Origin: Pogonophryne albipinna
Taxonomy: Eukaryota; Chordata; Actinopteri; Perciformes; Artedidraconidae
Reading direction: 5' to 3'
DNA length: 64,000 nt
Assembly (NCBI GenBank): GCA_028583405.1
Contig: CM053264.1
Coordinates: 10,595,030 to 10,659,029, forward strand
The translations under genes and the position numbers were made by a program. Below, one piece after another: positions 28,351 through 41,736 of the stretch; positions within the stretch are counted from its first letter, which is position 1; the number at the start of each line of letters is the position of its first letter. The notes below the pieces were generated by a model that saw only the letters and a list, made by a program, of their open reading frames with translations, was not told the origin of the DNA and did not search any database.

Positions 28351-31300
28351 ATATTTCAAAAGTCAATTTTTTATTGATTAACCCTGTAGTGGAGGTGTTC
28401 AAAGAAATCGTCACGGGGGGATGTCGTTAAAAAGAAATAAGGGGAAGCAGGAGGGTTTTTTACTTTAAGGCACCTCACCTGATCAAACACTTAGATGTTG
28501 AAAGAAAGCTTCAAGAGCACATTTGGTTTCAATATTTGTGCATTTTGATTCAAATCGTTGGATGAAATTGTTATTTAATTCGATTTTTCCATAAATAAAT
28601 AATAAATAATCTGAGTGCAACATGCATACTCACTGGTTGTATGTGTTCCCTGTCATGTTGGATACACAGTGTCTTCCATATATGAAGTAAACACAGCTGT
28701 GATGCTTTGAGTAGGAGTCCCACCCAGTGTGTTTCTGTCTGCTCCTGCATTCGGAGCTGATATGGAGAGTGTTTTCTAAAGCTTGTTTCAGAGGTGGATT
28801 ACATTTCTGGGTCTTAATCCCCTGTTTTCGGCCCATGGTGTCGGCTGTATTTAGGATTTCACAAGAGGGAATGTATTATTGAGCAGTCGCCGGCAGCTCT
28901 CTCCAGTCATGTAACACAATAACTTCACACTGATGATTTGTGTACATCTCTTGTTTTAAACGGCGTAAGTAGGCCTCCTGCTGCTTTATGTTTTCCCTCA
29001 GGTGGATTCACAGGAGAATATGTTACATGTATTTGGTTGAACGGACAGTGTTATCACATTTAGATGTTCCTATAAAACAGGACAGTTGGGAATACAGACA
29101 GCTAGCATGTGCTGCTCACCCAATTTTGATGTCAATACAAACACAGATTCTCGATAGCCTACACATTAACTCAGCTTGTCCCAAAAGTGATGTTAGTTGG
29201 TATACAACTATATAAATAACCACAGGACGATCCACCTGTGCTGCACTTCTGTTGAGTGCCCTCGCCTTTTCAGTCCCAGTGTGTAACGACAACTGTCCTT
29301 GAGAGGGGACATTTGGAAAGAGTTGTATTCGCAGTGTCTAAGATCATCGGTCGTGACCTTTGCTCTGCTTCTCCGTATGACTCCTCTCACCCTGCTAGCT
29401 CCTTTTGCAAATCCCTCCCTTCTGGAAGGAGAGATGAGAACACTTTCACTCTGATGCACTTGTAGTAATAATAGAGGAAACGGTAGCAAACAAGCACTTA
29501 CAAAAGTAGTAGAAGCGAAAAGTCCCACTTTAAAATGAATGTAGCAGCACAGAGCACTTTAGTACAATATCATATCATTTTCTTTTTTTTTTACGTATTC
29601 TATTTACCTACATTCGGTCTGTGATTGTGTCTGTTGTTCAAAGCTGTGGTGTCTTCTGTAATGATTTGGATATGAAGTATTACATTTAATTGAATTAATT
29701 AAAAACAAGAGACTCTCAAGGGACCGCTGTGCGAGGTTTTTTTTGACGGACAACAGTCGCTGAGCCAGAACTATGAGGTAGAAATAAAACATGTTAAGAA
29801 TACAGATATTAAGTTTTCGAATGGACCCTAAATGTAGTTCATATTAATCTATTTGCTATTTGGAAGGTAGACACTGCCATGTTACTTCTTTTCTATTGCC
29901 AGCCCTAGTACATTATGTTTCAGATTTTCTATCTAATACAGGCAGCACACAATTACCATACAAGTCATTTCCTTCCAAGAAAAGAAACATAGTTTACAAT
30001 TGCCTTCAAGCCATTAAGATAAAGTTTTCATCAGCTGCCTTTATAGCTTTTTTAAAAAACCTCAAATTCTGCATAATGAACATATTCACAGTGCTACAGA
30101 CAGACTGTTGATAGACCATAGTCATTCAGTGTTATGACAGCGTGCCGATAATGTTGTAGTGTCTAGTTCATTTGTCATGGTTGATGTACAATGGTTCCCC
30201 TCTCTGCAGTGCTGATAAGGGAGCTTGTCATTGGAAGGTGGATGCTTTGAATATGCAAGCAAGTTCGGGAACATTGTAATGAAAAAAGTGAATTAATATA
30301 AAGCCTGTTCCTCCATACAAGACGAGTGTCCTTGAGCATCACCACCACCCTTTCAAATGTTCCCTAGCAGCTTAATGGAAAGCAGTGTAAGTGTGTGGTT
30401 GTGCAAACATATTTCACTCCGCAACTTTCCTCCAGAAAAATAAGTATAGGATGCTAGAAATGTAGAATTTGATTAGAAGCATTGATTGGTGCCAGTTTTC
30501 ATCACATGGAAGTGCTTTTGCTGAAGTTCGCCTGTAGCCCACTGGCCCCATTCATGTACTTTGTGAATCAAGACATGGCGTTGAGCTCTGCTAATCAGAC
30601 GTTATGTAACAGCAGCATCTGGACAAGTGTTCTGTCAATCAAAAGAGTTTACAAGAGGTTCAATGCTCGCTCAGGGCTATTGTTGATCTTAAGCTCTGTT
30701 ATTTATTTCTGACATTGAATTAGTAAATGATTAAGAGGAACAAGTGTATGCCTTAGAGTGAAAGTTAAAAGAAAATAAACCAAGGTAACTGAGTGGCTCA
30801 TTTGAAGGCTTAAAGTCAAACTGACTCACTTTCTGAGGAGACTACAATAATCCTGCAGCTGTTATCATTTGTTCCTAAAGAGGAAAAAGCATTTTTGTAT
30901 GCAGGAATAATCTATGCTGCAAGTCTCCCTCCCTTAGCAACTCATTAGGCTATGTATGTTGAGTTGACGATTGAGTTTGAAAAGTAAATGTTTGTAATTG
31001 AACGTGAGCGTCACTCGATATCACTTTATTGCTAACAGCTTCACTTCAAACTACATTTAAAGAAGGAAGTGCTTCTGTTGTGCTCTGAAGATCCCCAGAT
31101 AAATTGTGCTAATTTGAACCCAAGGGTCACTAGCTTCTAAAATACATGATTTAAGACTGATTGGGTCTCTTTCCTATTAACATTCCTATTCGGAGTCATT
31201 ATAGGAGCTGATTTTAGTGTCTCTTTTATGACCACTGCAGACAACATCTGGTGTGTTAGCTAGTCCCTTCACAATCCTTTTGGGAGGGTCACAGTGACCA

Positions 31301-34300
31301 CGGGTCTAAAGAGCAGACCCCTCAGGGCTCCACCTGGGGGAGCTATACCTGTCATGGGGCCAGCTTGGAGACGCTATAATATCTGAAAAGTCCTGGGTTG
31401 ACTCCGGGGTCTGCACCCACTGGGAGAAGGTATAGAAACACCTTGTGCCGTATTAAATCATAACACGTCAACTGGATGTCCCTGGTCCAAAGACCACACT
31501 GGGCTTTTTAAGTACCTTCCGTATACTGTTGCTCTTGATTCACCTTTTGCTAAATGATCACGAGTTATGATTATTTGTTGGACATATGCATACACAAAAA
31601 GTGGCAAGTTCCAGAGCATCTTCCAAATAGCAACAACAAACGCTGATGATAGTCTGAGGGCTTTCTTCCTTTCCAGTCTCCCTAAACAGTTTGAAAATGG
31701 ATCGACAAATTAAAGGAAAGTGGGGGCGCTTAATGTGAAAGTTACATTACAAACCTTTTAGCTACGCGTAATCAGGATTCAAGGCTGCTGCTATAGTTCC
31801 GACTCCTTCACAATATGTCAGGTATTGTGTTTCTCCCAACCTATTTAAAGCTGATAATGAAAACCTAATTCCCTGCTCTTTGCTTGTGCGACTCCCTCTC
31901 TAAATTGCGGTGATGGAGAACAAAGTGATGAACACTTCAAAACAGCAACATGCTATTGAGTCTTCAAACTAATTGCCAATACCTATATCTGAAAGACTAT
32001 CAAATGGATAGTGGTGCAGTATGGTGAACTGGGGACCTGTGATCTGCTCGTGTATCATTATAAGTGACACATTAGTCAATACAGGTATTCCCTATCTGGA
32101 AATCAATACACCCATTGAACAAAATAACCCTGTTAACTTTGAAGTAAAGAGACGAATTTCTCCAAAATAATGGTTTAGTATTAACACCTGAGGTTATCAA
32201 AGGAAAAATGCTTTCTTTTACCTATTTTCTTCTATTGTTTTTCCAATACGCTGGATAGCTGTAGGGTACTCTGAGGCTTGGATGTGAGGGTGTATTCATC
32301 GAAAAAATCACATTAATCAGATCGCAACGTCCTGACACGGAGAATGGATTGAGCGGCTGTGTTTATGCTTCTTTGGCTGCGTGTGTATATGTGTGTTTCC
32401 GTTTGAGTGTTGCCTGTGTGACACATTCATCACTGGGGACATGAGCTGAACTCGAGCTGTAGAAGGGCACAAGGGGAAGAGAATGGGTGTTAACTGTGAA
32501 ACAATATGAGGAGATGGCGAAGAAGAAAAAAGGTGGGAATGCCTAATTGGGCTTAGTCAGAGACTCGTGGATCCATTCTTCTTCAAGGAGCTGCCATCAC
32601 CTTCTGCACCACTACGCTTGAAGGTCACGGTATCCCAGTATCTCTGTCTCAGGTGCCGCACAATGTGAAGAGTAAAATCACCCCAAAATGCTCTTATTAT
32701 CGGGACACTTCACATCACTTCAGAAAGAGTGTGCTCAATGTGTTTGTGTGGCAAGAAAAACTAAAAGGCAGAAGAGAAATACTGTTTATGCGATATTAGA
32801 GCAAGTATTCAAGGACTGTAGTTTCCAATGATTATGGTGTGGGGAATGTATATGTATTATTCATGCCCCCCCCCCCCCCCATTGTTCTAATGTGTTTGCT
32901 TTACTCACTGAAATCTCTCGAAACAGTGTCCTTGTAGCAAACAATTATCATGTTAATACAACACTTAAGTCATGCTTTGTTAGCCATGAGCAGTTATTGT
33001 TTTTCAAAATCCCATATTTATTCAAAACAAATTAAGTACATTGCCAATTAGCATTTTGCAGCAATATATTGTAATTTGCCTGATCTGTTCATTAACATTG
33101 TCTCATTATGCATAATACCTCGAAAGCGTGTGTGCTCTTTTTTTAACATCTTAAAGGAAAGTGGTGGCATCAAGTTGTCTTTCATCATTGTTTGAGGAAA
33201 ACATGTATTGTTTTAAATTTCTAATTAATCTAATTAAAACTAAAACATGATCAGAATGTGAGCAGGTGAGTCTGATTGTTGGTGTCATGTTAAACATATT
33301 TGTAGTTATGTGTTGATCTATATATTCAAAAGCATTACAAACATCATATTAATTCTGCCAAGCAGTTGCTATGGAAACCCGATATTGATGGCAATCTGTG
33401 ATGCACAATATCAAACGCCTGCCATTGTCACCCTTACCATATAAACCATCCTGGCCATTACAGTCAGGATGGCCATTACGGACTCTGAGCTCTATAATAG
33501 CACCAATAATTCTGCCATACAGCCTCCTCTCCAAGCTGTTCACCCTGCAGTTTTTCAATCACCCGCTCTCAATAAAAGGCTAAACAGTGCCATCAATCAA
33601 TTGCTCTATCCCCCAAAACAGACACGTCTTTGGTTTATTTTGCATTTGAGTAATACTTTTTCAATTCATATATTTGTTGAATCTTGTGTCGTAAAAATAT
33701 GAACTCACCTTTTTCCATTTGTCACACAAATAAAAGTCCAACATTTGTTCCTTATCACTTTCTATTAAATTGCCCTCCTTGTTTTTGATAATATCTTTCG
33801 AACAATCAAAGAAAGTGGTCTGTGGATTCCTTTTAAGTTAAGTGTTATTAAGTGCTTTCAGTCGTGTCTGGCTGGATGGATGCAGTCCATCTCCTTTTTG
33901 GATAAAGTGTCAGATGATCCGTAAAAATTGTAGTCCTTGCTCTTTTTCTGTAAACTCTGGCTGGCAGCGGTTCTAAACTCCTGGCACATCCCAACTAATA
34001 ACCACTTCACCTCAGGGGTGCGAGGTGCAGGCAAGCTTAAAAGAAGCCGAAAAGAAAAAGAATCATAAAACAAAAAGATCCTCACCTCCCGTCAGCTCAT
34101 CACAGGAAGTGCAGCCTCAGCAGCAGCCTATGCAAAAGCTCTCTGATGATTATGCAGAGACCAGAAAGAACGCTCGAAGCACAAACAGCTGGCCCTGTCT
34201 CACGAGGATCATGGAGAGTCTTCTGATCCTTCTAATATATTCCTTAATTACTGATATGTGTCAACAGTGTTTGTGTGCGTGTTTTGGGCAGCTAATGTAT

Positions 34301-34691
34301 TCCAAATATCTCCTTGTGTGCAAACATTCACACCCTTTTGACCCCAAAAGATGCAAAACCGTGAATCATGGTCAATTTGTCCAATGTGCATTTGACCTGA
34401 AGAGGCTGCTCGCTGTGAATACACATGCTGCCCTCAGGCTAACTGAATAATCCACGCCTCCTATATCATCTCGCTGTGTAAAGTCCATCCACTGTTACAG
34501 TTTTCCTCCTAGTCAACGTGGGGGCTTTAAGACTAGGTAATGACACCTTACATCAGTATCATCTCTCATTCCATCCCACATCTTTAGACCTGTCTTTTGC
34601 CAGTCTGACTTGTGGGCTGATCGAGTGGGAAACACAATGCACACCTGCTCTTGCGGTCATGCAGATAAAAAGTGCATTTTCGAGAAACAAA
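28351..34691. other. Gene-free stretch, nothing recognised
   Basis: Six kilobases of AT-rich sequence without coding signatures or clear repeat ends. A C15 homopolymer sits at 32866-32880. GTTGCTATGGAAAC at 33365-33378 resembles an RFX X-box. A 141-codon frame starting at 34025 has no recognisable domain and is consistent with chance. Confidence 0.5.
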
Positions 34692-34736
34692 GTCCTAGTG
34701 GTTGAGGTCCTAGTGGTTGAGGTCCTAGTGGTTGAT
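34692..34736. repeat. Three 15-bp tandem units
   Basis: GTCCTAGTGGTTGAG is repeated at 34692, 34707 and 34722; the last copy ends in T. It is a short minisatellite seed. Confidence 0.9.
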
Positions 34737-35848
34737 GTGTTTACAGCCAACCATACAGTCAACACTGGAAGATACATTCCTGAACAGAACAGCTGGATTT
34801 CTTTTCACCAGTGCCTTCATTTGTGATTGGTCATACACAAAGCCACCTAAAACGTACCCACCTTAACTCCTGATGATTTGATTATATTCATAGAAAGGGC
34901 CTGAAAAACCTATTTCCTCAATCAGCTGCTTCTTATGATGGTGTCTTATGTGAGTACAAAAACTGTACTTCTAGAATTGCAACAACCACCGTCAAAATTA
35001 TAGAATCTATAAACTACGTATTCAGCCCTCATTTATTTAGTTTTAAATACTTTTGCATTGGAGCAATAAAAGATCTGCTCAATGTCACCATTCACATCCT
35101 CTGAGGTCTGTATGCAATTACAGTATGTGTGAAAACACATTTGATGGTGAGGTTTTCATGATCTCTGCTAAATGTGACAGGATTTATCAAACTGCAATTC
35201 ATACCTACCCCTGCGGCTAATTGCTGTGAAGCTAATGAGACTGTTTCAAGTGAACGTCATTACACATAGTGTGTGTATAATATCAGTTCAAGAGTGTATC
35301 TGAGGTGTTTAAGAAAAGTCTCTAAGGATGAGGATAGTTTATAGTTAGGGGTTCAAAATCCCAGTGGCTGATAATCTGAATTAATGTATTGCGATATATC
35401 AAAAAGTAGAAAATGTTCCTTACAAGTTCTCAAACAGGCCACAAAGGCAAACAAGGGTGCAGGTAAAAAAAAAGAAAACAGAGAAACGTAGGCAGCCAGA
35501 ATTGATTCATGATTATATTTACCCATATTTAGATCTTGAGATGTTGGCAATTTGCTGCTGCCTTTAACTGCTAATGTGTGCTCTAACAGAGAGTTACCTC
35601 GTCTTTCTTTCATTTTTACAGAGAGAAAATTATTTGATTAGCCTTTACTTGATTATAATGCTGATAATGAAATCAGCAGAAGGAAGCTCACTTGTCTATT
35701 TCCCTCTAACTGTATCATGGTAACAGCTGTTGGAACTGGCTTTTGTCCTCTCTCCTGTAAGCTGCTATCTACATACATGTTTTATCATTTGAACACCCAC
35801 TGCCTGATGTTGCAACACTTCAGAAATCTTGCATAAAAGAGAATTATT
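34737..35848. other. Gene-free stretch, nothing recognised
   Basis: AT-rich unique-looking sequence up to the target duplication of the hAT copy. Confidence 0.5.
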
Positions 35849-36420
35849 TCTTTGATCAGCGACGTGCGGTCAGGGGAGGCAGGTGAGGCAGAGCCTCACT
35901 TGTCATTCTCCAATGTAACGGAAAAAAAGAATAATAATACAAATAATAATAATAATAAAATGTGTCCACTGATCTGTGTTGTAAATGTGATTTCTGTTTG
36001 ATTCCAATCGCTTTTTATAGTAAAAATCGGCTAATTTGCCGAGCTCCGCTACAACTACGGGGAGCGATGAGATTGAGAAGTGAGGCAGGGACGAGCTCTG
36101 CCTCACAGAAGCCCACAGTAACTGGCTGGAGCACGGGCACTAATTTAGCGCGGGCACTTATTTTCTGAGCGCGCTCAAGCCAGTTACTGTGTGGTGAGGT
36201 GAGGCACAGATGAGCTCTACCTCACCTCAGAATGCGTCACCCCACAGAAACTGTCTGGAAAGCGGGCCCTAAGCGCATGCCTGCACCATCTCACTGTATG
36301 TCACCAATGTAATGTTTGTAGATCCCTTTATTACATTTATCCTCGCCATCCATAGTCTCTAAATAACTTATTTCACGTATATATGATATTTAAGCTCGCT
36401 GGTCTCATCATACAACGGCA

Positions 36421-36645
36421 ATGAAAAAAGCACCAGGGGAGGCAGCCACAACCTCTGCCGCACTGAAGGGGGCGCAAGTGAGCCCACAGGTTCTTGTTGC
36501 TACTGTTATTCTACGCAGAGATGGTAGAGGAAAACAACAAGCTAGACTTTTGAAACTAGAGGAAGATAAGGAGGACTTTTACAAAAAAGTAATAAAGATT
36601 GTTTTCCAGAGGGATAGCATGGACTTCATCTTCAAGTCAAGGTAA
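36421..36645 (+). CDS. Exon-like open frame inside hAT copy B
   Basis: The ATG-initiated frame encodes 74 residues, rich in Lys and Glu near its end (LLKLEEDKEDFYKKV). Its stop codon TAA is embedded in AAGGTAAGA, a strong splice-donor match at about 36639-36647. The frame therefore looks like a first coding exon whose downstream exons have been lost, presumably from the transposase of the autonomous parent, or from captured host sequence. No domain is recognisable in so short a piece. Copy A carries a disrupted version. Translation today is unproven. Confidence 0.4.
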   Translation: MKKAPGEAATTSAALKGAQVSPQVLVATVILRRDGRGKQQARLLKLEEDKEDFYKKVIKIVFQRDSMDFIFKSR

Positions 36646-36799
36646 GACCACATTTGTAATGAAAATTGGATCTTACTAAGAGAGAACAATCCAATATTTA
36701 GATTTTGGGTAGGCTATCCTTTTGCTGAACGGTCTGTTTAAAATGAATCGAAGCATCAGACTAAAAAGGCTTTTGAAAATAACAGAATATTTCTATTAA

Positions 36800-37142
36800 A
36801 GGTGGGGTCGGTAAGTTTGAGAAACCGGCTCGAGATACACTTTTTGTTATATTCCATGGAATGCTCTTAACATCCCGATAGCAATGAATATCTTAAGTGC
36901 TTTGACAAAAAATACATAAAAACATTTCATCTGTGGAAGCCGTAGTACTGTAAAAAGCACGACCACTCATTTTAGCCGGCCCAGCTAAAATAACCTGCCT
37001 GTCAGCCTTCCATCTGTGCACAAACTTATCTCGTGCCCTCATTGGTCATGTGCGCGTTCGTGTGTGTTGGAGGAGGGGCTGTGTATTTTCAAATTCTAGC
37101 GCACTCGAGCTGGTTTCTCCAAAATTACCTACCCCGCCACCT
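36800..37142. mobile_element. Nested TTAA-type MITE inside hAT copy B
   Basis: TTAA at 36796-36799 and 37143-37146 flanks a 343-bp insert. Its ends are inverted: AGGTGGGGTCGGTAAG at the left corresponds to the complement of TTACCTACCCCGCCACCT at the right, and the similarity extends through GAGAAACC and GCTCGAG. TTAA duplication with such ends is typical of piggyBac-like MITEs. Because copy A has the same MITE at the same place, the insertion predates the spread of this hAT. Confidence 0.8.
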
Positions 37143-37235
37143 TTAAGGTCAAAATATATAATATTTGTAAATCTGACTCTGAAAGAGTCAGTGCCTCACC
37201 AGCCATGAACCTCACCGCACGTCACTGTCTTTGAT

Positions 37236-40200
37236 CCCCCACATTAATGAAAGAATCCCCTAAAAACGACATGACTTATTTCAATATTTCCGACTCTTTT
37301 TTATGTGCAACAAAAGATGTGTGGTGGAACAGCATTAATAAGATATCATGATATCCTATTATCAGGGCCATAAACATAACACCTTTTATCCAACCATTGT
37401 TATCGCAACCATACGGCAACATAGACAATCATCTTCATGTCTGTGACGATTTGTTTCTGCGACAGTTCATAAAGAATATGTAATTTTCCACAAACAACTG
37501 CTGGAACCACGTCAATGACAGGTTCAAATATGTGGCACTCCTGGGAGAGTGTTTCTCTTCTCCGACGTTTGAACAGCCCCACAGTAGAAACATCACTCGT
37601 AAAAACAAGTCCCAGCCATCGCTCTCTCTCTGTTATCGTTCTTTGGTTTTTATGGGTCCAAGTGCAGTTTTGCCTGGGTCAGGTGATAACAAACCGGGCA
37701 GGGGAGAGGATACATCTGTCTGCCGTTTGCCTGTGAAACATTGAGTCAGCTAAAAGCGTTAAGCTCCGTCAGCACCCTGCAGTGCCTTTACAATTTAATA
37801 CAGAGCTGCTGCTGCAACATTATAAAACACACTCAGTTTCACACGCATAAAGTCATCTAGGAGGATCACTGTAGCGCTTTACATCTTAAAGTAGTCCCTA
37901 TACTATTCACAGCCTCTGGTGTAGTTCATGGTAGATAACCCTACATAGCTGTACATGTGTAAACCATCACAGGGATGTATACGTTCTAACAAAACTACAT
38001 TTTGGTTTTAAGACTGTTTTGGAAAATCAACTTGTTGCCGTGATCAGAGACATTTAAAGACTTGGGATTCAGATGCCGAGCAGCAGCAATGTACCTTTAT
38101 CATCGCGACAATAATGCAGCTCCCACATGCTGATATCGTAATGATGATTGGATTCAAATTAAACAATTGAATTGGCTGCTACCTTATCGTAGCTTGTGTG
38201 TATCGTTGTTGATGTCAAGGTTCTATTCAGCCAGACAGAAACATATTTACAGGTAAGAGCAAAGTGTATTTATTTAAATAAGCAAAGAAAAGGCTCCATT
38301 AAAGGCCTTCGTAAGGGTTCTTTCTATAGACCCAAGTCAAAGCATTTACATAAACCCTGAAAAGCACTCAGACTAATGCACATACACAATGTATAATATC
38401 CACACTTTTAGACTAAGAAATACATTTAGAAATGAAAGTGCTGCTTAAAAAACACAAATGATTGACAGCGTCCTATTACCAGGTTGATATGCATGTAATG
38501 TCACGCAATGCATGGAATCTGTTTTTGAAATATATTTGTTCTGTTAATTCCGGTGACTGAAAGGCATCATTCAAACACCTTTTCTATCTGAACCCCTCTG
38601 CATGTTCAGCACAGTCACACTCAAAGCAATACCCCAGTTTCCCCCAACCATATGGCACACTTTCATTAGCACACCAAAGGCCTGCAGTATGACGTATTCC
38701 CCCGTCTCCTCCTTTTGTATTCTGTTGAGTTATGTGCTTACTCATCCCTTGTATCTTCAGTTGAGCTTGTGTTTTATGTTCTGCCGAAAATATGAGGAAT
38801 AATTCAAACGACTCAGTTATTGTCACAACGGAGTCACAATGGCACGAGTTGAATCTCAGTTCATGTGGTTCATTTGATGCTGTTTGCCTCTCTTTTTTCT
38901 TCTCTCGCTGCTCTAATGTGTGCTCACATTTGTGCAAACGGGGCATGGAGAAATTGCCTGCTTGAGGCACCGGTTTATCAGCTTCTCTGCTCTGTGATTG
39001 TGATTGCTAATGGGTCCTCTAGAGGTGTGGCAACAATCAAACAGACTTGGATGGAATATGCACAAATAATATTAATGAAGCGTCACAAACGACCCCTTAC
39101 TTCCAGTCTTGGAGGACTTCAAAGCTGCACACAAATACTGACGATCGAGTAACACACCAGTAAAGAAATGGTGTATTTCTGTTGATTGACCAATTATCTT
39201 AACCACCAAACTATTCTGCATAGCCTCTCATTCAACATCTATGGCCCCATTACCTTGTTAAAAGGTACACAGCATAGATGGCAGCTCATGGGCAGACGAG
39301 AGATACAACTTGACAGGTAGGAAAGTCCCATTTGGACTTGCGGTACAAGTGGTGTATGTTTGCATCTCAGCGAATTTACTTCATGCTCCTAAAAATGTCA
39401 AAAATAATTTAGCTTGCAAGAAAAAAATAGCTTTTGTGCAATTGGGCACAACATTGTTTTGATCTAGTATGCTAACAATGACAATGACATGAGGATTTTT
39501 AGCAGATTTCATCTTCAGGATGTTCACCTTCTTACCTCAGCATGCTAGCTGTTCATTTTGGCCAGAAAAAAACAAAATGAGCTTTGAGACCTTGGATGTA
39601 ATGACTCAAGAGGACATTAGCAAAGAGTGGCTACATCTACTGATTGCTCCGACACTTGAGACAGTGAGGACTCCTGAGACTCATATGCAAAGTTTTTTTC
39701 AGGCCAACACAGGACAATCCCCTCACTCGATCCTCCAATCAATAAACATCATCATATCTGTCTACCTTGCATCCTGCAGGGATATGAATGAGGATTTACT
39801 TATGAGATGGACTTGTATTCTCTCTTTCTGTCCTTTTAGAGTTTGATATCAACCTTGTGGTGGTTCATCTGAAGAGCATGCTACAGTGTTTAAGTTGCCT
39901 TTTAAAAGGTAACTAAATGCACATCAGTCCCCACAGTCCTGTGTAAGAGCAGCTTCTAAAGGAGGGCACATGTTTATGTTTCCTGTCGAGATGTTTAAGT
40001 AGGTCTCAGTGAAAGGTTAAAGCCAGCAGGTCAAGATGCAGGCTGATGGATGTCTGCTGCCTGAAAAGGAAGAGGCTATACAATTGTAGGAGACACATGA
40101 ACGGACACAATTAATCTGGAGGTCGTAGTCGTAAATCTTACCTTTTTGGGACAAGGACCGGCACAAAGGGCCAGGACTGGGGCAAGAGGGAATGTCAATG

Positions 40201-41736
40201 CTGCCTGCCTTTGTTTAGTTCAAAATCAAGGAGTTGGATGTAGTTGAAAAGGAAAAAGGGATTTTGAAGTATGGACCATTGGATCAACTAAAACATGAGA
40301 CGACAGTTTGAAAGCATCGTACATTAGTCTACGGTTTCTATAAATCACTTCATCCCATTCAGCGTGTTTGGTGCTGGAACAAAGGGGAAGGACACACACC
40401 TTTTATAGTTTACAGCCTTAGTGACATGTGGGCAAAAGACTTAAGTCCATTAAACATAAAACAGTCAAAAATCACACACTTTTTTTCTTAGACCCTTAAA
40501 GTCAATAGCCTTTGGATAGTTCAAGCCAGTTGCATTGCCAAGTGGCCAATATGTCTCCCAACTTTAAATCTGCTCTGGCTGGCTCTAATGCTTTGCAAAT
40601 TGGAAAACTGCGTGGGACAGTTCAATTCTGAGAAAATATTTGGTCAATAAATGAAAGTCTATTTTAGATGGAGGATGTTTTCTAATGCTCCATGTTACTA
40701 AAATAGTTTGGTAATTCAGAAAATAGACTACCCGTACGATCCTAAAGGGGTGAATCAAATTACATTTGTGCAGATAAATAAAGAAAACTATTCCATATGG
40801 TCTCATAGTGCCAATGTCCCAACTGTATATGAGCCGTAAACTAGGATTCAAGCCAGGAATACCAGATTTCCTGTTATTTCCAAGCCTGGAGGCAATTTGC
40901 TGAAGAAGTTTGGCGTTACGGTTTTTTGCCCAGTTGGTTGGATACATTATTCCATACTGGTTCCCTTCTGAAAGTATGAATGCTGTATTACCATGTAAAG
41001 TAGACCCAAATAGAGTTGCACCATATTTGATTCAACATGATTTCATGGGGAAGAATGAGCATGGTAATCGGCGGAATAAACCATTTTTACATCCTGTATT
41101 ACAGGCATTGTACTTTTGGACTTCTGTCAAGTGCACAGCATAGGGCTTTACTTTCCCTGCTTCCCTTTCCTTGTTGGTAACATCAGACTGAATTGAATGT
41201 TCTGCCTTGCCAGTTCACACTCACACACTATACTAAATATGATTTGCATTCTCATTTCACAGATGAAACTACAGCTCATGAAGAGAATAGACACAGACGG
41301 TGGAGGTTTTGAAGGTTCCCCAAGACTGGAGAGTCGTCACGGTGGCTTTGCTACCTCGTTATTACCTACCCTGCCCGGGTTGTTTGTATCCATCGCTTAC
41401 ATACACAGAGTCCACAAGTTATGATGACTACTTTTGAAATACAGATGCACAACCTCAACAATGACACAATATGTTCTCCAGCTTTCATCGGCTTAGTGTG
41501 AGGACAATGTTTTTTAAAGGCAAAATAAGTTCCTCCGTGAAAATATGTCACAATTGGGCTTCTGGACACCGTTGAGGACATTGTGTACAAGCTTTAATCC
41601 ACAGCAGCACACACGTGTGGGTTGAGACTGCCTTTTACTGCATTATCACTTCGAAAAGGTCTACAGCATTACATACCTTATGAAGCTCTCTGAAGCATGT
41701 GCTTTAAGCCCGCGTCACACTGTCCCGAAATTGACA
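37236..41736. other. Gene-free stretch, nothing recognised
   Basis: Unique-looking AT-rich sequence. Frames such as minus-strand 38970-38584 (128 codons) and 40947-40585 (120 codons) have no motif or codon pattern that supports them. Confidence 0.5.

Larger units (their letters stand above)
35857..37227 (+). mobile_element. Non-autonomous hAT element, copy B, complete with 8-bp TSD
   Basis: TCTTTGAT at 35849-35856 is repeated exactly at 37228-37235. The termini are CAGCGACGTGCGGT at the left and ACCGCACGTCACTG at the right, inverted with one mismatch. The 8-bp duplication and CAG-type ends identify the hAT superfamily. A subterminal inverted repeat (36114-36132 against 36173-36191, 18 of 19 pairs) can form a stem. 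The 1371-bp body lacks a transposase but keeps one exon-like frame (36421-36645) and holds a nested MITE (36800-37142). Copy A at 17028 is nearly identical as far as it goes. Confidence 0.93.

Noticed and set aside
32866..32880. C15 homopolymer as a structural element
   Set aside because: Homopolymer length is unreliable in assemblies and nothing around it supports a role.
34025..34450. 141-codon plus-strand frame
   Set aside because: No recognisable domain, mixed composition, and several frames of this length are expected by chance in 64 kb.
38584..38970. 128-codon minus-strand frame
   Set aside because: No motif, and overlapping frames on the other strand are equally open.
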